64,000 nucleotides of DNA from Pusillimonas sp. MFBS29 (GCF_020687695.1 NZ_JAJEWL010000002.1:248001-312000); one strand, 5' to 3'. Positions 11,503 through 22,014 are shown, counted from the first letter of the stretch. Notes: generated from the letters alone by a model not told the origin. Translations and numbers: made by a program.

Positions 11503-12156
11503 TTATTTTTTCTTGCCGCCTATGCGGCTTTCCTTACCTGTCATCAAGCGGCTGATGTTGGCGCGGTGTCTGTATATCAGCACCGCGCTGATGATGACAA
11601 TGGCCAGCGCGATGGACGTATCCAGACGCCAGGCTACATTGCCGCCCAGCAAATAATAAAGTGGGGCGAAGATGGCCGCCAATATCGAAGACAAAGACGA
11701 GTACCGTGTGACGTAGGCAAGAATCAGCCAGGTTGCTGCCGTGGCAAACGCCAGCCAGGGATTGATCGCGATCAGCACACCCAGCGCGGTCGCCACGCCC
11801 TTGCCACCCTTGAAGCGCAAAAACACAGGAAATACGTGGCCCAGAAATGCCGCTACCGCGCTTGCTGCCACAAGCACCGGACCTATGCCGAAATGCTGTG
11901 CCACGTAAATGGCGATGAGTACCGCAACCCAGCCCTTGGCTGCGTCGCCGAGCAAGGTCAGTCCTGCTGCTGTTTTGTTGCCGGTGCGCAACACGTTGGT
12001 GGCGCCCGGGTTCCCGGAACCAAAGCTGCGCGGGTCGGCAAGCCCCATGGCACGACTGACAACCACGGCAAAAGGAACTGACCCAAGCAGATAGGCGAGA
12101 ATTATCGTGCCTGTAGAGATCAGAATAGTGGTAGCAGCTGTCATAGTGAAGTTCAT
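11503..12156 (-). CDS. plsY: Acyl-phosphate:glycerol-3-phosphate acyltransferase PlsY
   Basis: A 217-aa inner-membrane enzyme that acylates glycerol-3-phosphate from acyl-phosphate, the first step of phospholipid synthesis in the PlsX/PlsY route. Family motifs are [21 protein letters not shown] (substrate binding), LGDAAKGW and [23 protein letters not shown]. Five or more transmembrane segments are evident and the C-terminus ends in a basic GGKKK tail. The frame extends upstream to 12261 into surE; ATG 12156 ([12 protein letters not shown]), behind a weak AGGA, is chosen, with ATG 12144 as an alternative. It is divergent from surE. Confidence 0.93.
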   Translation of the reverse strand: MNFTMTAATTILISTGTIILAYLLGSVPFAVVVSRAMGLADPRSFGSGNPGATNVLRTGNKTAAGLTLLGDAAKGWVAVLIAIYVAQHFGIGPVLVAASAVAAFLGHVFPVFLRFKGGKGVATALGVLIAINPWLAFATAATWLILAYVTRYSSLSSILAAIFAPLYYLLGGNVAWRLDTSIALAIVIISAVLIYRHRANISRLMTGKESRIGGKKK

Positions 12157-12255
12157 GTGTCCTGAAGGTTCTGCCGCGATTCTACCCAGAGTCACCCAAA
12201 ACAACAAAACGACCGGGTACAATTCGCTACGTTCGGTTGATAGGGATGGAAGGCA

Positions 12256-13014
12256 ATGCACATACTGGTATCCAATGATGACGGCTACACGGCACCAGGA
12301 CTGGAAGCGTTAGTGCAAGCCTTGCACGGACTGGGCGAAATGACCATCGTCGCACCCGAGACCAACTGCAGCGGCGCATCCAATTCCCTCACGCTCAATC
12401 GGCCGATGTCGGTCCGCAAGGCCAATAATGGTTTCTATTATGTGAACGGTACGCCATCCGATTGTGTGCACATTGCCCTGACCGGACTGCTCGATTTTCG
12501 TCCTGATCTGGTGGTCTCAGGCATCAACAATGGTGCCAATATGGGTGAAGACACCCTGTATTCGGGCACAGTCGCTGCAGCCACCGAAGGCTATCTGTTT
12601 GGCATTCCCGCCATCGCTTTTTCCCTGACCGAGAAGGGTTGGGAGCACCTTGATGGAGCCGCAAGGATTGCCCGCCGGATTGTCGAACAGCACAAGCAGA
12701 ATCCTTTGTCGGGTTCTACCTTGTTGAATGTCAATATTCCTTCCGTACCCTACGAAGCCATCCAGGAAATCCGGGTGACCCGATTGGGCAAACGCCATCC
12801 GTCCGAGCCAGTGGTGAAAAGCAGTACACCCTACGGCGAACCGGTTTACTGGATAGGCCCTGTGGGTAGCGTTTCAGATTCTGCGCAAGACACTGATTTT
12901 GGCGCTATCGGCCAGAACGCGGTCTCTGTGACGCCATTGCGTTTTGACCTGACGCATTATGAGCAACTTGATCAAGTCCGCAACTGGGCGGGGCCGCTAT
13001 GCGTAAGCCCTTAG
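12256..13014 (+). CDS. surE: 5'/3'-nucleotidase SurE
   Basis: A 252-aa metal-dependent phosphatase that removes phosphate from nucleoside 5'- and 3'-monophosphates and short polyphosphates. The N-terminus [14 protein letters not shown] holds the catalytic Asp-Asp pair; [20 protein letters not shown] and [17 protein letters not shown] are family blocks. A GGAAGG ribosome binding site sits 7 nt before the ATG. A TACAAT hexamer (12218-12223) is a possible -10 element, but no convincing -35 accompanies it. It overlaps pcm by 16 bp, in the conserved order surE-pcm-nlpD. Confidence 0.96.
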   Translation: MHILVSNDDGYTAPGLEALVQALHGLGEMTIVAPETNCSGASNSLTLNRPMSVRKANNGFYYVNGTPSDCVHIALTGLLDFRPDLVVSGINNGANMGEDTLYSGTVAAATEGYLFGIPAIAFSLTEKGWEHLDGAARIARRIVEQHKQNPLSGSTLLNVNIPSVPYEAIQEIRVTRLGKRHPSEPVVKSSTPYGEPVYWIGPVGSVSDSAQDTDFGAIGQNAVSVTPLRFDLTHYEQLDQVRNWAGPLCVSP

Positions 13015-13817
13015 TGCCGTCGCCTTTTGCCACCGGCAGCACCAATCGCTTTGGTCGAACCAGCTTTGGTGGCGGGGTCACTGCCACCAACAGCAATACG
13101 CGTGTGTTCTTGCATGGCAAGACCGCTGCGAATGTGTCGGCCGCAGCGCCCGATATGTCAACAACTGTTAATCTGGGTTTGAATTCCGATCGTTCGCGTG
13201 GCATGATGATTGCCCGACTGCGCAAGCAAGGCATACAAGACGAACGCGTGCTCGCTGCCATGATGGCTGTGCCCAGGCATTTGTTTGTAGACGAAGGCCT
13301 CGCCAGTCGCGCCTATGAAGACGCAGCGCTCCCCATTGGATACAGCCAGACCATTTCGCAGCCCTGGGTTGTGGCCAGAATGATATCCGCCATGTGCGAA
13401 AACCGTGTTCCGGTTAAAGTAATGGAGGTGGGTGCAGGCTGCGGCTATCAGGCCGCTGTATTGGCGCAATTCATAAAGGAAGTACACGCAATCGAACGGA
13501 TACGTGGTCTTTACGATGTGGCCCGCGAACGGCTTCGAGCGTTGAAGCTTATAGGCCGCGTCCGTTTAGGGTTTGGCGACGGTATGGCAGGACTGCCTGG
13601 TGTCGCGCCTTTCGACGGTATCATCGTTGCCGCAGCCGGTATTAAAATTCCCCAGGCGTTGCTGGAACAGCTAACGATTGGGGGCCGTTTGATCGCCCCG
13701 GAAGGGACGACAGCGCAACGCCTGATTCTCATAGAGCGTACGGGCGCCGCCACATGGCGCCGCGAAGAGCTCGAATCGGTTCGCTTCGTTCCATTACGAC
13801 CGGGTACACAGCTTTGA
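12999..13817 (+). CDS. pcm: Protein-L-isoaspartate O-methyltransferase
   Basis: A 272-aa SAM-dependent methyltransferase that repairs isoaspartyl residues in aged proteins. The core begins near residue 66 ([17 protein letters not shown]) and contains [12 protein letters not shown] (substrate binding) and the SAM loop [17 protein letters not shown]. It has about 60 extra N-terminal residues, low in predicted structure and rich in Ser/Thr/Gly, compared with E. coli Pcm (208 aa). The first 16 bp overlap surE. Start 12999 is chosen because of a G-rich sequence just before it; the internal ATG at 13155 remains possible. Confidence 0.93.
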   Translation: MRKPLVPSPFATGSTNRFGRTSFGGGVTATNSNTRVFLHGKTAANVSAAAPDMSTTVNLGLNSDRSRGMMIARLRKQGIQDERVLAAMMAVPRHLFVDEGLASRAYEDAALPIGYSQTISQPWVVARMISAMCENRVPVKVMEVGAGCGYQAAVLAQFIKEVHAIERIRGLYDVARERLRALKLIGRVRLGFGDGMAGLPGVAPFDGIIVAAAGIKIPQALLEQLTIGGRLIAPEGTTAQRLILIERTGAATWRREELESVRFVPLRPGTQL

Positions 13818-13831
13818 TACAGGAGATCCCC

Positions 13832-14623
13832 ATGCAAGCAGGGACGTTTCAATTTTTGGTCACCAAGACACTACCATTTTCCAAATGTTCGTCCCGCGCC
13901 TTGATGCTGACTGCCGTTGTGGCAACGATTACGTTGGCCGGATGCGCATCGCGAACGGCCCAGGCGCCCATTACCGACATGACAGGCACCGAAACGCCTG
14001 TCGCCCAGTCTACTTATGTGGTCAAGGCGGGCGACACGCTGTACAAGATAGCCCTGGCACATGGAATGACGCTTGCAGAGATCACCAGCCTGAACAATAT
14101 TGCCGATCCTGGCCAATTGCGAATTGGCCAGGTTCTTCGTCTGAACAAAAGTGCACCGGCGCCGTCGGGTGGCACCGCTCCCGCCGTGGCCACTCCGATT
14201 CCTGTCACACCGGTCGAACCGGTTCAGCCGACCAGCACGGTACGTGCCAGTGACGCCAGCGTCGTCAGCTGGGGTTGGCCGGCACCCGGAAAGATCATCC
14301 AGAGTTTCAACACCAATACCAAGGGCATAGACATCGAAGGCGCCGCCGGAGATCCGGTGCATGCCGCAGCCGATGGCAAGGTAATGTATGCGGGCAATGG
14401 CGTGCGGGGCCTTGGCAACCTGATACTGCTGGGCCATGGCAACGGCTTCATCACCGCTTACGCCCATAACCAGGCCTTGTTGGTCAAGACAGGCCAGGAA
14501 GTAAAGAAGGGCGACAAGATCGCCGCCATCGGGCAAACCGATACCACGTCACCGCGTCTGCACTTTGAAATACGTCGCAGTGGTACACCGGTCAATCCGC
14601 TGTCTTATCTGCCCGCACGATGA
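13832..14623 (+). CDS. nlpD: NlpD-like lipoprotein: LysM plus degenerate M23 domain
   Basis: A 263-aa outer-membrane lipoprotein (lipobox LAGC at about residues 34-37) with a LysM domain (about 62-108, TYVVKAGDTLYKIALAHGM) that binds peptidoglycan and a C-terminal LytM/M23 domain (about 150-263). The M23 domain reads KGIDIEG where active enzymes have an HxxxD zinc motif, as in E. coli NlpD, so it should activate an amidase rather than hydrolyse peptidoglycan. A proline-rich linker joins the domains. An AGGAGA ribosome binding site supports ATG 13832. It overlaps the next gene by 4 bp. Confidence 0.94.
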   Translation: MQAGTFQFLVTKTLPFSKCSSRALMLTAVVATITLAGCASRTAQAPITDMTGTETPVAQSTYVVKAGDTLYKIALAHGMTLAEITSLNNIADPGQLRIGQVLRLNKSAPAPSGGTAPAVATPIPVTPVEPVQPTSTVRASDASVVSWGWPAPGKIIQSFNTNTKGIDIEGAAGDPVHAAADGKVMYAGNGVRGLGNLILLGHGNGFITAYAHNQALLVKTGQEVKKGDKIAAIGQTDTTSPRLHFEIRRSGTPVNPLSYLPAR

Positions 14624-15402
14624 TTCCCTCGCTGGTCTTCGACCTCGAGACCATTCCGGATGCGCAAGGCTTGCGACGCCTGAATCCGGAATGGGACACC
14701 GGCCTTACGGATGAACAGGTCATCGAGGCTGCGCTCGAGGCGCGACGAGCCTCGCACGGGTCGGATTTTCTGCCGCTGCACCTGCATAAGGTCGCGGTGG
14801 TTGGTTGTGTATTTCGCGACGACAACGGCTTTCGCGTTAAAACACTGGGCAAGGCCGACGACCCCGAAGAAGTGCTGCTGTCAGCGTTCTTCAAGACCAT
14901 AGGGCACTATACCCCCAGGTTGATCAGCTGGAATGGCTCGGGTTTTGATCTTCCGGTATTGCACTACCGCAGCCTGATCCATGGTGTGCAGGCGCCACGC
15001 TACTGGGACATGGGCGAAGATGACCGCGACTTCAAATACAACAACTACATCAGTCGCTACCACAACCGGCATATCGATCTGATGGATCTGCTGGCGAAGT
15101 ACAACGGCCGTGCCAATGCTCCGCTGGACGATCTGGCCAAGCTTTGCGGGTTTCCCGGCAAATTGGGTATGGACGGCAGCCAGGTCTGGAAGGCGTGGTC
15201 GAACGGTCAGGCCGACGAGGTCCGGGCGTATTGTGAAACTGATGTGGTGAACACCTGGCTGGTGTATTGTCGTTTCCGCCTGATGAAGGGCGAGCTGGAC
15301 CGCCAGGCATACGACGCCGAGGTGCAGTTGGTGCGCGATACGCTGCAGGCCAGTGACGCTGCGCACTGGAAAGAATACATGGCAACCTGGGATGCCGGCT
15401 GA
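14620..15402 (+). CDS. PolB-like 3'-5' exonuclease
   Basis: A 260-aa DEDDy-type exonuclease related to the proofreading domain of family B DNA polymerases. The motifs are ordered ExoI LVFDLETIPDA (Asp and Glu, near the N-terminus), ExoII SWNGSGFDLPVLHYRSL and ExoIII YCETDVVNTWLVY. There is no polymerase domain, so this is a stand-alone nuclease; its biological role is not established. The start overlaps the nlpD stop (ATGA at 14620-14623), so it is cotranslated with the surE-pcm-nlpD cluster and occupies the position where many proteobacteria carry rpoS. Confidence 0.9.
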   Translation: MIPSLVFDLETIPDAQGLRRLNPEWDTGLTDEQVIEAALEARRASHGSDFLPLHLHKVAVVGCVFRDDNGFRVKTLGKADDPEEVLLSAFFKTIGHYTPRLISWNGSGFDLPVLHYRSLIHGVQAPRYWDMGEDDRDFKYNNYISRYHNRHIDLMDLLAKYNGRANAPLDDLAKLCGFPGKLGMDGSQVWKAWSNGQADEVRAYCETDVVNTWLVYCRFRLMKGELDRQAYDAEVQLVRDTLQASDAAHWKEYMATWDAG

Positions 15403-15508
15403 TCCTGCGATCCATGAAACTGTCTGAAAGACTCTCGTTTTAACTGAAACAAGGTCGAAATCGTTTGAACAGCACAATGAGGCCTCCTACCTACCACAAG
15501 GAATCCTC

Positions 15509-16135
15509 ATGAAAAAAACGATCGCCCATTCTGCCAAGCTTGCCACCCTGACCGCCGCCCTGGCCCTTTGCGGCACCGCGTTTGCGGCGACGGGTAGCGC
15601 GGCGAGCACATCGCCGGGCGCCAGTGCCGAGGTGGCCACTACGAGTGTGGAGCAGTCTACGAAACAGATGAGCAAGAAAGGCCATCACAGGCACGGCCAC
15701 AGGCATGGTCATGGACGCATGCACGATGCAGCCATGTGGGTGCCAGGCTATGGCCCGCTGGACAAGGAATTTGTTGACACCTTGTCGCTGAATGATGACC
15801 AGCTCAAGCTGGTCGAAGCAGCCAGGGCCGAGCAGAAAGCCGGTCGGGCAGAGCGGCGCGATGCCATGAAGGCAGCGCACAAAGAAAAGCTGGAGCAGCT
15901 CAAGAGCGGGAAACTTGATCCTCAAGCCGCACTGAAGCAGAAGGATGAAGGTCGTCAGAAGCTCATGGACGAGCGCCGCAAGGTTGACGAAAAATGGCTC
16001 GCCGTCTGGAAGGGGCTGGATGACTCGCAGCAGCAGAAAGTAGCGACTCATTTCAATGAGCGTGCCGAAAAGTTTGCGAAGCGCATGCAAGAGCGCAAGG
16101 ATCGCAAAGCGAAAGCTGAAAGCACCACCTCTTGA
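15509..16135 (+). CDS. Periplasmic Spy/CpxP-like His-rich protein
   Basis: A 208-aa secreted protein. Residues 1-26 form a signal peptide (basic start, hydrophobic core, cleavage near GTAFA). A histidine-rich stretch (about residues 54-70, KKGHHRHGHRHGHGRMHD) follows, then a charged alpha-helical region with the LTxxQ-like segment LSLNDDQLKLVEAARAEQ, reminiscent of Spy/CpxP chaperones and heavy-metal resistance proteins. Suggested role: periplasmic chaperone or metal-responsive stress protein; this is family inference. A strong terminator follows 47 bp downstream, so it is probably monocistronic. Confidence 0.75.
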   Translation: MKKTIAHSAKLATLTAALALCGTAFAATGSAASTSPGASAEVATTSVEQSTKQMSKKGHHRHGHRHGHGRMHDAAMWVPGYGPLDKEFVDTLSLNDDQLKLVEAARAEQKAGRAERRDAMKAAHKEKLEQLKSGKLDPQAALKQKDEGRQKLMDERRKVDEKWLAVWKGLDDSQQQKVATHFNERAEKFAKRMQERKDRKAKAESTTS

Positions 16136-16181
16136 TCCCGCCCTGGCTCCCGGTAGAACCGGGCGCTTGGCAATATTTTCA

Positions 16182-16212
16182 GGAGCCGGCTTATGCCGGC
16201 TCCTTGCTTTTG
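16182..16212 (+). terminator. Rho-independent terminator after the Spy-like gene
   Basis: A perfect 9-bp stem (GGAGCCGGC 16182-16190, loop TTAT, GCCGGCTCC 16195-16203) is followed by TTGCTTTT. It lies 47 bp after the Spy-like stop and 118 bp before rlmD, insulating the two transcripts. Confidence 0.85.
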
Positions 16213-16329
16213 GCTTCGCGCGATCGCCAGAGCGGGTAAAATTCGGGCCGGAGAACACCGGGGCCGCTGCAAGCAGGCATATTGCCGCCAGCCTGAGCCC
16301 GGGTTCTTAACGCTTTAGGTATCTGGATA

Positions 16330-17661
16330 ATGACGCTAGAAGTATTGGAAATTGAATCGCTGGACCTCGAGGCACGCGGTATTGCCCGTCGTGACGGCAA
16401 GGTTGTTTTTGTTGATGGCGCCTTGCCCGGCGAGCGCGTGCTGGCGCGCATGGCAAAACGCAAGCCTTCCTTTGACACAGCAAAGACCGAGCAGATATTG
16501 AAGTCCTCGTCGCAGCGGGTGAGTCCGCCCTGTGAGTATTTTGGCGTTTGCGGAGGCTGTGCCATGCAGCATCTGGAGCCGGCGACCCAGGTTGCCGTCA
16601 AGCAGCGCGTACTCGAGGATGCGCTGGAGCACGTAGGCAAGGTCAAGCCGGCACGCGTGCTGCCACCTCTGCATGGCCCCACCTTCGGCTACCGCTATCG
16701 TGCGCGTCTGTCAGTGCGTCTGGTCAGGAAAAAAGGCGGGGTGCTGGTGGGTTTCCGGGAGCGTCGCGGCAGTTACGTGGCCGACATGACACGCTGTCTG
16801 GTTTTGCCGCCGCAGGTATCGGAGCTTCTGCCCAAGCTGCGCGAACTGGTTTCATCGCTGGCACAGCCCGATCGAATCCCTCAGATAGAGGTGGCCGTGG
16901 GCGACATGACCATTGCACTGCTGCTGCGTCACATGGAAGCACTTACGGCGGACGACATCACGCTGTTGCGTGAATTTGCCGAACGCCATAACGTTAGCTG
17001 GTGGCTGCAGCCCAAAGGCCCCGAAACTGTCCATTTGCTCGATGCTGCCGACGAAGGCAAGCTGGCTTACTCCTTGCCGGAATTCGGCTTGCGCATGCCT
17101 TACCGGCCTACGGATTTCACCCAGGTCAATCATGCAATCAATCGTACGCTGATCTCAAAGGCACTGAGTCTTCTGGATGTTCAGGAAGGCGACCGCGTGG
17201 CAGACCTGTTTTGCGGACTTGGCAACTTTACCTTGCCGCTGGCTACGCAGGCCGCCTCTGTGGTGGGCATCGAGGGCAGCACGGCGCTGACCGAACGGGC
17301 CCTCGAAGCAGCGCGCCAGCATGGCCTGGAAACCAGGACGGCATTCTCTACACTGAATCTGTTCGAGGTGGATGTGCAATGGCTACGCGATCTGGGGCGA
17401 TTTGATCGCGTTCTGATTGATCCGCCCAGAGAAGGCGCAGAGGCTGTGGCCAGGGCGCTGTCGGCCTTGCTGCCCGAGGAGCGCCCCGAGCGCATCGTCT
17501 ACGTTTCATGCAGCCCCGGTACGCTGGCACGTGATGCAGGCATACTGGTAAACGAAGGCGGCTATCAGTTGCAAAGCGCAGGTGTCGTGAATATGTTCCC
17601 GCACACGGGCCATGTGGAGTCTATTGCGGTTTTTGATCGCAGTAGCAAACGGCCCACCTGA
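16330..17661 (+). CDS. rlmD: 23S rRNA (uracil-1939-C5)-methyltransferase RlmD
   Basis: A 443-aa enzyme that methylates U1939 of 23S rRNA. An N-terminal TRAM domain (about residues 1-60) is followed by a [4Fe-4S] motif ([15 protein letters not shown], about 73-87, with the fourth Cys in MTRCLVL) and a C-terminal SAM domain with [15 protein letters not shown] and the catalytic [13 protein letters not shown]. The length and cysteine pattern match RlmD rather than TrmA or RlmC. It converges on argH, and a hairpin spans the stop codon. Confidence 0.94.
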   Translation: MTLEVLEIESLDLEARGIARRDGKVVFVDGALPGERVLARMAKRKPSFDTAKTEQILKSSSQRVSPPCEYFGVCGGCAMQHLEPATQVAVKQRVLEDALEHVGKVKPARVLPPLHGPTFGYRYRARLSVRLVRKKGGVLVGFRERRGSYVADMTRCLVLPPQVSELLPKLRELVSSLAQPDRIPQIEVAVGDMTIALLLRHMEALTADDITLLREFAERHNVSWWLQPKGPETVHLLDAADEGKLAYSLPEFGLRMPYRPTDFTQVNHAINRTLISKALSLLDVQEGDRVADLFCGLGNFTLPLATQAASVVGIEGSTALTERALEAARQHGLETRTAFSTLNLFEVDVQWLRDLGRFDRVLIDPPREGAEAVARALSALLPEERPERIVYVSCSPGTLARDAGILVNEGGYQLQSAGVVNMFPHTGHVESIAVFDRSSKRPT

Positions 17662-17671
17662 AGGGTGGGCC
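17651..17671. terminator. Bidirectional hairpin between rlmD and argH
   Basis: An 8-bp perfect stem (GGCCCACC 17651-17658 with GGTGGGCC 17664-17671) with a 5-nt loop overlaps the rlmD stop codon and lies 8 bp from the argH stop. There is no T run, so intrinsic termination is only possible, not clear. Confidence 0.5.
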
Positions 17672-17678
17672 GGGTGGC

Positions 17679-19097
17679 TTAGCGGGTAGCGTCGAGCACC
17701 CGCTGCGCTTCGATTCGCACGCGTTCTGGCGCAGTGCCGCCTATATGGTTACGTGCGGCAACCGAGCCTTCCAGTGTGAGCACGCTGAACACGTCTTGCT
17801 CTATTGATGCATGGAAGGCCTGTAACTGCTCTAGGGACAGATCTGCCAGATCGCAGCCCTGTTCTTCGCAGGCGCGCACGGCATGCGCCACGGTTTCGTG
17901 GGCATCGCGAAAGGGGATGCCTTTCTTGACCAGGTAGTCGGCAAGGTCGGTGGCGGTGGCAAAGCCCTGCAGGGCAGCGGCTCGCATGGCCTCTGGCCTG
18001 ACCTCGATGCCGCCAGCCATATCGACAAAGATGGTGAGGGTGTCGCGGATGGTGTCGGCAGCGTCGAACAGACCTTCCTTGTCTTCCTGATTGTCTTTGT
18101 TATAAGCCAGTGGCTGGCCTTTCATAAGCGTCAGCAAGGCAACCAGGTGACCATTCACACGCCCGGTCTTGCCGCGTGCCAGCTCGGGCACATCGGGGTT
18201 CTTCTTCTGGGGCATGATGGAGCTGCCGGTGCAGAAGCGGTCGGCAAGATCGATAAAACCCACGCGCGGGCTCATCCACAACACTAGCTCTTCCGAGAGC
18301 CGTGAAATGTGGGTCATGATCAGGGCGGCAGCGGCGCAAAATTCAATGGCGAAGTCGCGATCGGACACCGCATCAAGCGAATTGCGGCAAACTTCGTCAA
18401 AGCCCAGGCTGCGGGCCACGCGTTCACGATCTATGGGGTAGGACGTGCCGGCCAATGCAGCTGCGCCCAGGGGCAAGCGGTTGACCCGCTTGCGGCAGTC
18501 TGCCAGACGTTCGGCATCGCGGCCGAACATTTCGGCGTAGGCCAGCAGGTGATGCCCAAAAGTAACCGGCTGTGCAACCTGCAAATGGGTGAAGCCCGGC
18601 AGGATGGTAGCTGCGTGTTCGAGGGCCAGCGTAGCCAGCTTGTGACGCAGTTGACCCAGCAAATCGATGGCCAGGTCAATTTCATTGCGCATCCACAGGC
18701 GGATATCGGTGGCTACCTGGTCGTTGCGTGAGCGGCCGGTATGCAGGCGCTTGCCGGCATCGCCTATGAGCTCGACCAAGCGCTTTTCAATGTTCAGGTG
18801 CACGTCTTCGAGGTCGATGGACCACGTGAAGGAGCCGGATGCGATCTCTTCGAGGATCCGGGCCATGCCTTTCTGGATGGCCGCTTCGTCGTCGGCACTG
18901 ATGATGCCTATGGACGCCAGCATGTCGGCGTGCGCCAGCGAACCCTGGATATCGAAGGGGGCCAGACGCTGTTCGAAATTGACGGAAGCCGTATAGCGCT
19001 TGACGAGGTCGGAAACGGGCTCGGAAAACCGGGCGGACCAGGCCTGCGCCTTGTTGGCAAACTGGTTTTGCAGATCGGAAGAAGTATTTTTTGGCAT
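17679..19097 (-). CDS. argH: Argininosuccinate lyase
   Basis: A 472-aa fumarase/aspartase-superfamily enzyme catalysing the last step of arginine biosynthesis, argininosuccinate to arginine plus fumarate. The superfamily signature [20 protein letters not shown] (about residues 285-304) and the blocks [14 protein letters not shown] and [20 protein letters not shown] are intact. There is no visible ribosome binding site before ATG 19097, and a TATAAT hexamer sits only 10 bp upstream, so the mRNA may be nearly leaderless. It stands alone, divergent from the MscS gene. Confidence 0.97.
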   Translation of the reverse strand: MPKNTSSDLQNQFANKAQAWSARFSEPVSDLVKRYTASVNFEQRLAPFDIQGSLAHADMLASIGIISADDEAAIQKGMARILEEIASGSFTWSIDLEDVHLNIEKRLVELIGDAGKRLHTGRSRNDQVATDIRLWMRNEIDLAIDLLGQLRHKLATLALEHAATILPGFTHLQVAQPVTFGHHLLAYAEMFGRDAERLADCRKRVNRLPLGAAALAGTSYPIDRERVARSLGFDEVCRNSLDAVSDRDFAIEFCAAAALIMTHISRLSEELVLWMSPRVGFIDLADRFCTGSSIMPQKKNPDVPELARGKTGRVNGHLVALLTLMKGQPLAYNKDNQEDKEGLFDAADTIRDTLTIFVDMAGGIEVRPEAMRAAALQGFATATDLADYLVKKGIPFRDAHETVAHAVRACEEQGCDLADLSLEQLQAFHASIEQDVFSVLTLEGSVAARNHIGGTAPERVRIEAQRVLDATR

Positions 19098-19106
19098 AGT
19101 GCCGTG

Positions 19107-19112
19107 ATTATA
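19107..19112 (-). promoter_or_regulatory. Candidate -10 element for argH
   Basis: On the minus strand this is an exact TATAAT. Transcription starting about 7 nt downstream would begin near 19100, about 3 nt before the argH ATG. The sequence at the expected -35 position (TCATAA) is poor, so the assignment rests on the -10 alone. Confidence 0.4.
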
Positions 19113-19172
19113 AGGGAGGAAGCCTTAAGTTATGATTGAAGGCTGCCAAATTCACGAGATTGACGCAACGCA

Positions 19173-20465
19173 ATGCAAGAACTGCAAGAACTACAGGAGC
19201 AGAGCTGGCTGGTACGCTGGATGGGTGACAACTGGATAAGCCACAACGTGCCTGATGCCCTGTGGGCGCAGGTGCTGCTGGGCGTGGCTGTGCTGGCTGT
19301 TGTCGTGGTGGTGACGGGCTGGATTACAACCCATGTACTGACCAAGATCACGCGTCGCGCATTGACCGCCGTGGGCCACAACGACTGGTCTGTGGCCTTG
19401 TCACGTCGACGGGTGTTTCGCAATGTCAGCTACGCGATGCCGTTGCTGGCCATCATTGCGAACATAGGCCTGTTGCCGATTGACGATAAATACGTAGGCA
19501 TGCTGACCCGCGTTTTTCTGTCTGCGTGCATAGTTTTCCTGTTCATGGCGATCAATGGAGCGCTGTCGGCATGGCAGGATATCTATTCAGCCAGTTCACG
19601 GGCGCAAACGCGTTCGATCAAAGGCTATCTCGAACTTGCAAAGATCGCTGTCTGGGCGATCTGCCTGATTCTGATCATTTCCATACTGGTCAATCGTTCT
19701 CCATTATTAATGCTGTCCGGCCTTGGTGCGTTGTCGGCAGTTCTGCTGCTGGTATTCAAGGACACCCTGCTTTCGCTCGTGGCCAGTACACAAATGACGT
19801 CGAACGACATGCTGCGCATCGGCGACTGGATAGAAATGCCGCAGGCGGGGGCAGACGGTTTTGTCATCGACATGGCATTGCATACCGTCAAGGTGCAAAA
19901 CTGGGACAAGACCGTCACGACGGTGCCGACCTACAAGCTGTTTTCCGAGAGTTACCGGAATTGGCGCTATATGTTCGAGTCGGGCGGGCGCCGCATCAAG
20001 CGCAAGCTGCGCATAGACGCCAGCACCGTGCGTTTCCTGAATAACGACGAGATTCAGGCACTGAAGCGGTTCACGCTGCTTCACGATTATCTGGATGGCA
20101 AGCAGCAGGAGCTGGAGGCCAGCAATCAGGCGCTGGGCGATAATGCCGGCCTGGACGGAAACCGGCGGCGCCTGACCAATATCGGCACCTTCCGGGCCTA
20201 TGCGCTGGCTTATCTGCGTACCCAGAGCGAGCTGCACCAGGACATGCTGATGATCGTGCGCATGATGGAGCCGGAGTCGCAGGGCATTCCCGTCGAGATC
20301 TATTGCTTTGCCAACAATACCGCCTGGGTTGAATATGAGCGCATACAGGGCAATATCTTTGATCATCTGCTGGCTATCTTGCCCGAGCTGTCTTTGCGTT
20401 TGTACCAGGCTCCTTCAGGTGCAGACTTCAGCAAAGGCTGGGCAGATACGCCCGCACAGGAATAA
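19173..20465 (+). CDS. MscS-family mechanosensitive channel (YbdG/MscM-like)
   Basis: A 430-aa inner-membrane protein with four to five N-terminal hydrophobic segments (about residues 28-190), the MscS pore-lining segment around LLMLSGLGALSAVLLLVFKD, a beta domain (IGDWIEMPQAGADGFVIDM) and a long cytosolic tail. The short distance between the pore helix and beta domain and the overall length match E. coli YbdG (415 aa) more than MscS (286 aa). Such channels open on hypo-osmotic shock. The protein begins with a small repeat, MQELQELQEQ. The ATG has no obvious ribosome binding site. It is followed 51 bp later by the PII gene. Confidence 0.88.
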   Translation: MQELQELQEQSWLVRWMGDNWISHNVPDALWAQVLLGVAVLAVVVVVTGWITTHVLTKITRRALTAVGHNDWSVALSRRRVFRNVSYAMPLLAIIANIGLLPIDDKYVGMLTRVFLSACIVFLFMAINGALSAWQDIYSASSRAQTRSIKGYLELAKIAVWAICLILIISILVNRSPLLMLSGLGALSAVLLLVFKDTLLSLVASTQMTSNDMLRIGDWIEMPQAGADGFVIDMALHTVKVQNWDKTVTTVPTYKLFSESYRNWRYMFESGGRRIKRKLRIDASTVRFLNNDEIQALKRFTLLHDYLDGKQQELEASNQALGDNAGLDGNRRRLTNIGTFRAYALAYLRTQSELHQDMLMIVRMMEPESQGIPVEIYCFANNTAWVEYERIQGNIFDHLLAILPELSLRLYQAPSGADFSKGWADTPAQE

Positions 20466-20471
20466 GCATGA

Positions 20472-20855
<384 letters not shown>

Positions 20856-20879
20856 ACCGGGCTGGCGGAGTACTGAAAC

Positions 20880-21416
20880 ATGGCCTTGCGTGCCACGATA
20901 TTCAAGCTTGAATTGCATGTGGCCGATACCGACCGCAACTATTACGGCAGCCATGTGCTGACACTGGCCAGGCATCCGTCCGAAACCGACGAGCGCATGA
21001 TGCTCAGGGTGCTGGCTTTTTCCTTGTACGCGAATGAAGATCTTGCGTTCACACGTGGGCTGAGCACAACCGATGAGCCGTCGCTCTGGCAAAAGGATCT
21101 TACCGGCGCCATTCTGAACTGGATAGAACTCGGTCATCCCGATGAGCGGCGTCTGTTGCAAGCCAGCGGTAAATCAGACGAGGTCGTGGTGTTTTGCTAT
21201 GGTGGCCACGCCAGCCAGGTCTGGTGGCAGGGTGTGCAGGGCGCAGTGGCCAGAATGCGCCGGCTAAGCGTGCTTTCGGTCAACCCTTCGGCGGTGCAGG
21301 CTTTGGCCGCGCTGGCACAGCGCAATATGGTCTTGCATGTGACCATACAGGAAGGCGTTGCCCTGATTGCTTCCGACAGCGACAGCGTGTCAGTCGAGGT
21401 TGAGCGCTGGCGCTAA
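20880..21416 (+). CDS. yaeQ: YaeQ family protein
   Basis: A 178-aa protein of the YaeQ family, recognised by the start MALRATIFKLELHVADTDR and the segments HPSETDERMMLRVLAF, LWQKDLTGAILNWIELG and VVVFCYGGHASQVWW. The fold is a variant of PD-(D/E)XK nucleases, but catalysis has not been shown for the family. Some members were proposed to compensate for loss of RfaH; no such link is visible here. It sits 24 bp after the PII gene and converges directly on ubiC with no intergenic space. Confidence 0.92.
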   Translation: MALRATIFKLELHVADTDRNYYGSHVLTLARHPSETDERMMLRVLAFSLYANEDLAFTRGLSTTDEPSLWQKDLTGAILNWIELGHPDERRLLQASGKSDEVVVFCYGGHASQVWWQGVQGAVARMRRLSVLSVNPSAVQALAALAQRNMVLHVTIQEGVALIASDSDSVSVEVERWR

Positions 21417-21417
21417 G

Positions 21418-22014
21418 TTACACCCTGGCCGGATCCTGCCCCTGGGCATAGGCCGATCGCGCTGCGAGCGCCCAGAATTCCGGCAAAAAGCACTCGGCGA
21501 CCAGCAAAGGCTCGCCGCCGCGCCAGAACACAGAACAACGTGCCAGCAGCTTGTGGGCAGCGGGGCGATCCAGACCGTAAATGCGTCTTGCGGTGCCATA
21601 AAACGGGTTCTGCTGGTGCAGACGGCAGGCAAAGAAAGGAGAGCGTGTGATTTGCGGATTGTGATACAGCATGTCTGCCAGCGGCCGTGAACGCAAGCGA
21701 CGCATGCCTTGCCATAATCCGTGCGATGCTTTCAATGGTGTGAAACTGCGTGCAAATACGCAGTCGATGCCGTCTATGGACATCATGATTTCACGCAGCC
21801 AGACCGGGTCGCGGGGATCGCGCCTGAGCATCCATGCCTCGTCGGGATGCAGGCCGATCGCCTGCTCGTTCACGACCCTTAATTGCACGTTTCCCAGTTG
21901 GCGCAAACCGGCCGTCAGGGCGCCAGGCCGGAAAAGCCAGTGTTTTTGTATTCGGCCCAGACAGGGCATGGGGGCCGACTTCCATGTGCTTCGTTGGTTA
22001 GGCTGTAATTGCAT
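21418..22014 (-). CDS. ubiC: Chorismate lyase (UbiC)-like protein
   Basis: A 198-aa soluble protein of the chorismate pyruvate-lyase family, which makes 4-hydroxybenzoate from chorismate for ubiquinone synthesis. Visible blocks are [19 protein letters not shown] (product-binding Arg region), [20 protein letters not shown] and CFLPEFW at the C-terminus. No ubiA is adjacent. The frame extends to a TTG at 22032, but ATG 22014 (MQLQPNQ) is preferred. It is divergent from the pseudouridine synthase with a 36-bp gap. Confidence 0.85.
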   Translation of the reverse strand: MQLQPNQRSTWKSAPMPCLGRIQKHWLFRPGALTAGLRQLGNVQLRVVNEQAIGLHPDEAWMLRRDPRDPVWLREIMMSIDGIDCVFARSFTPLKASHGLWQGMRRLRSRPLADMLYHNPQITRSPFFACRLHQQNPFYGTARRIYGLDRPAAHKLLARCSVFWRGGEPLLVAECFLPEFWALAARSAYAQGQDPARV

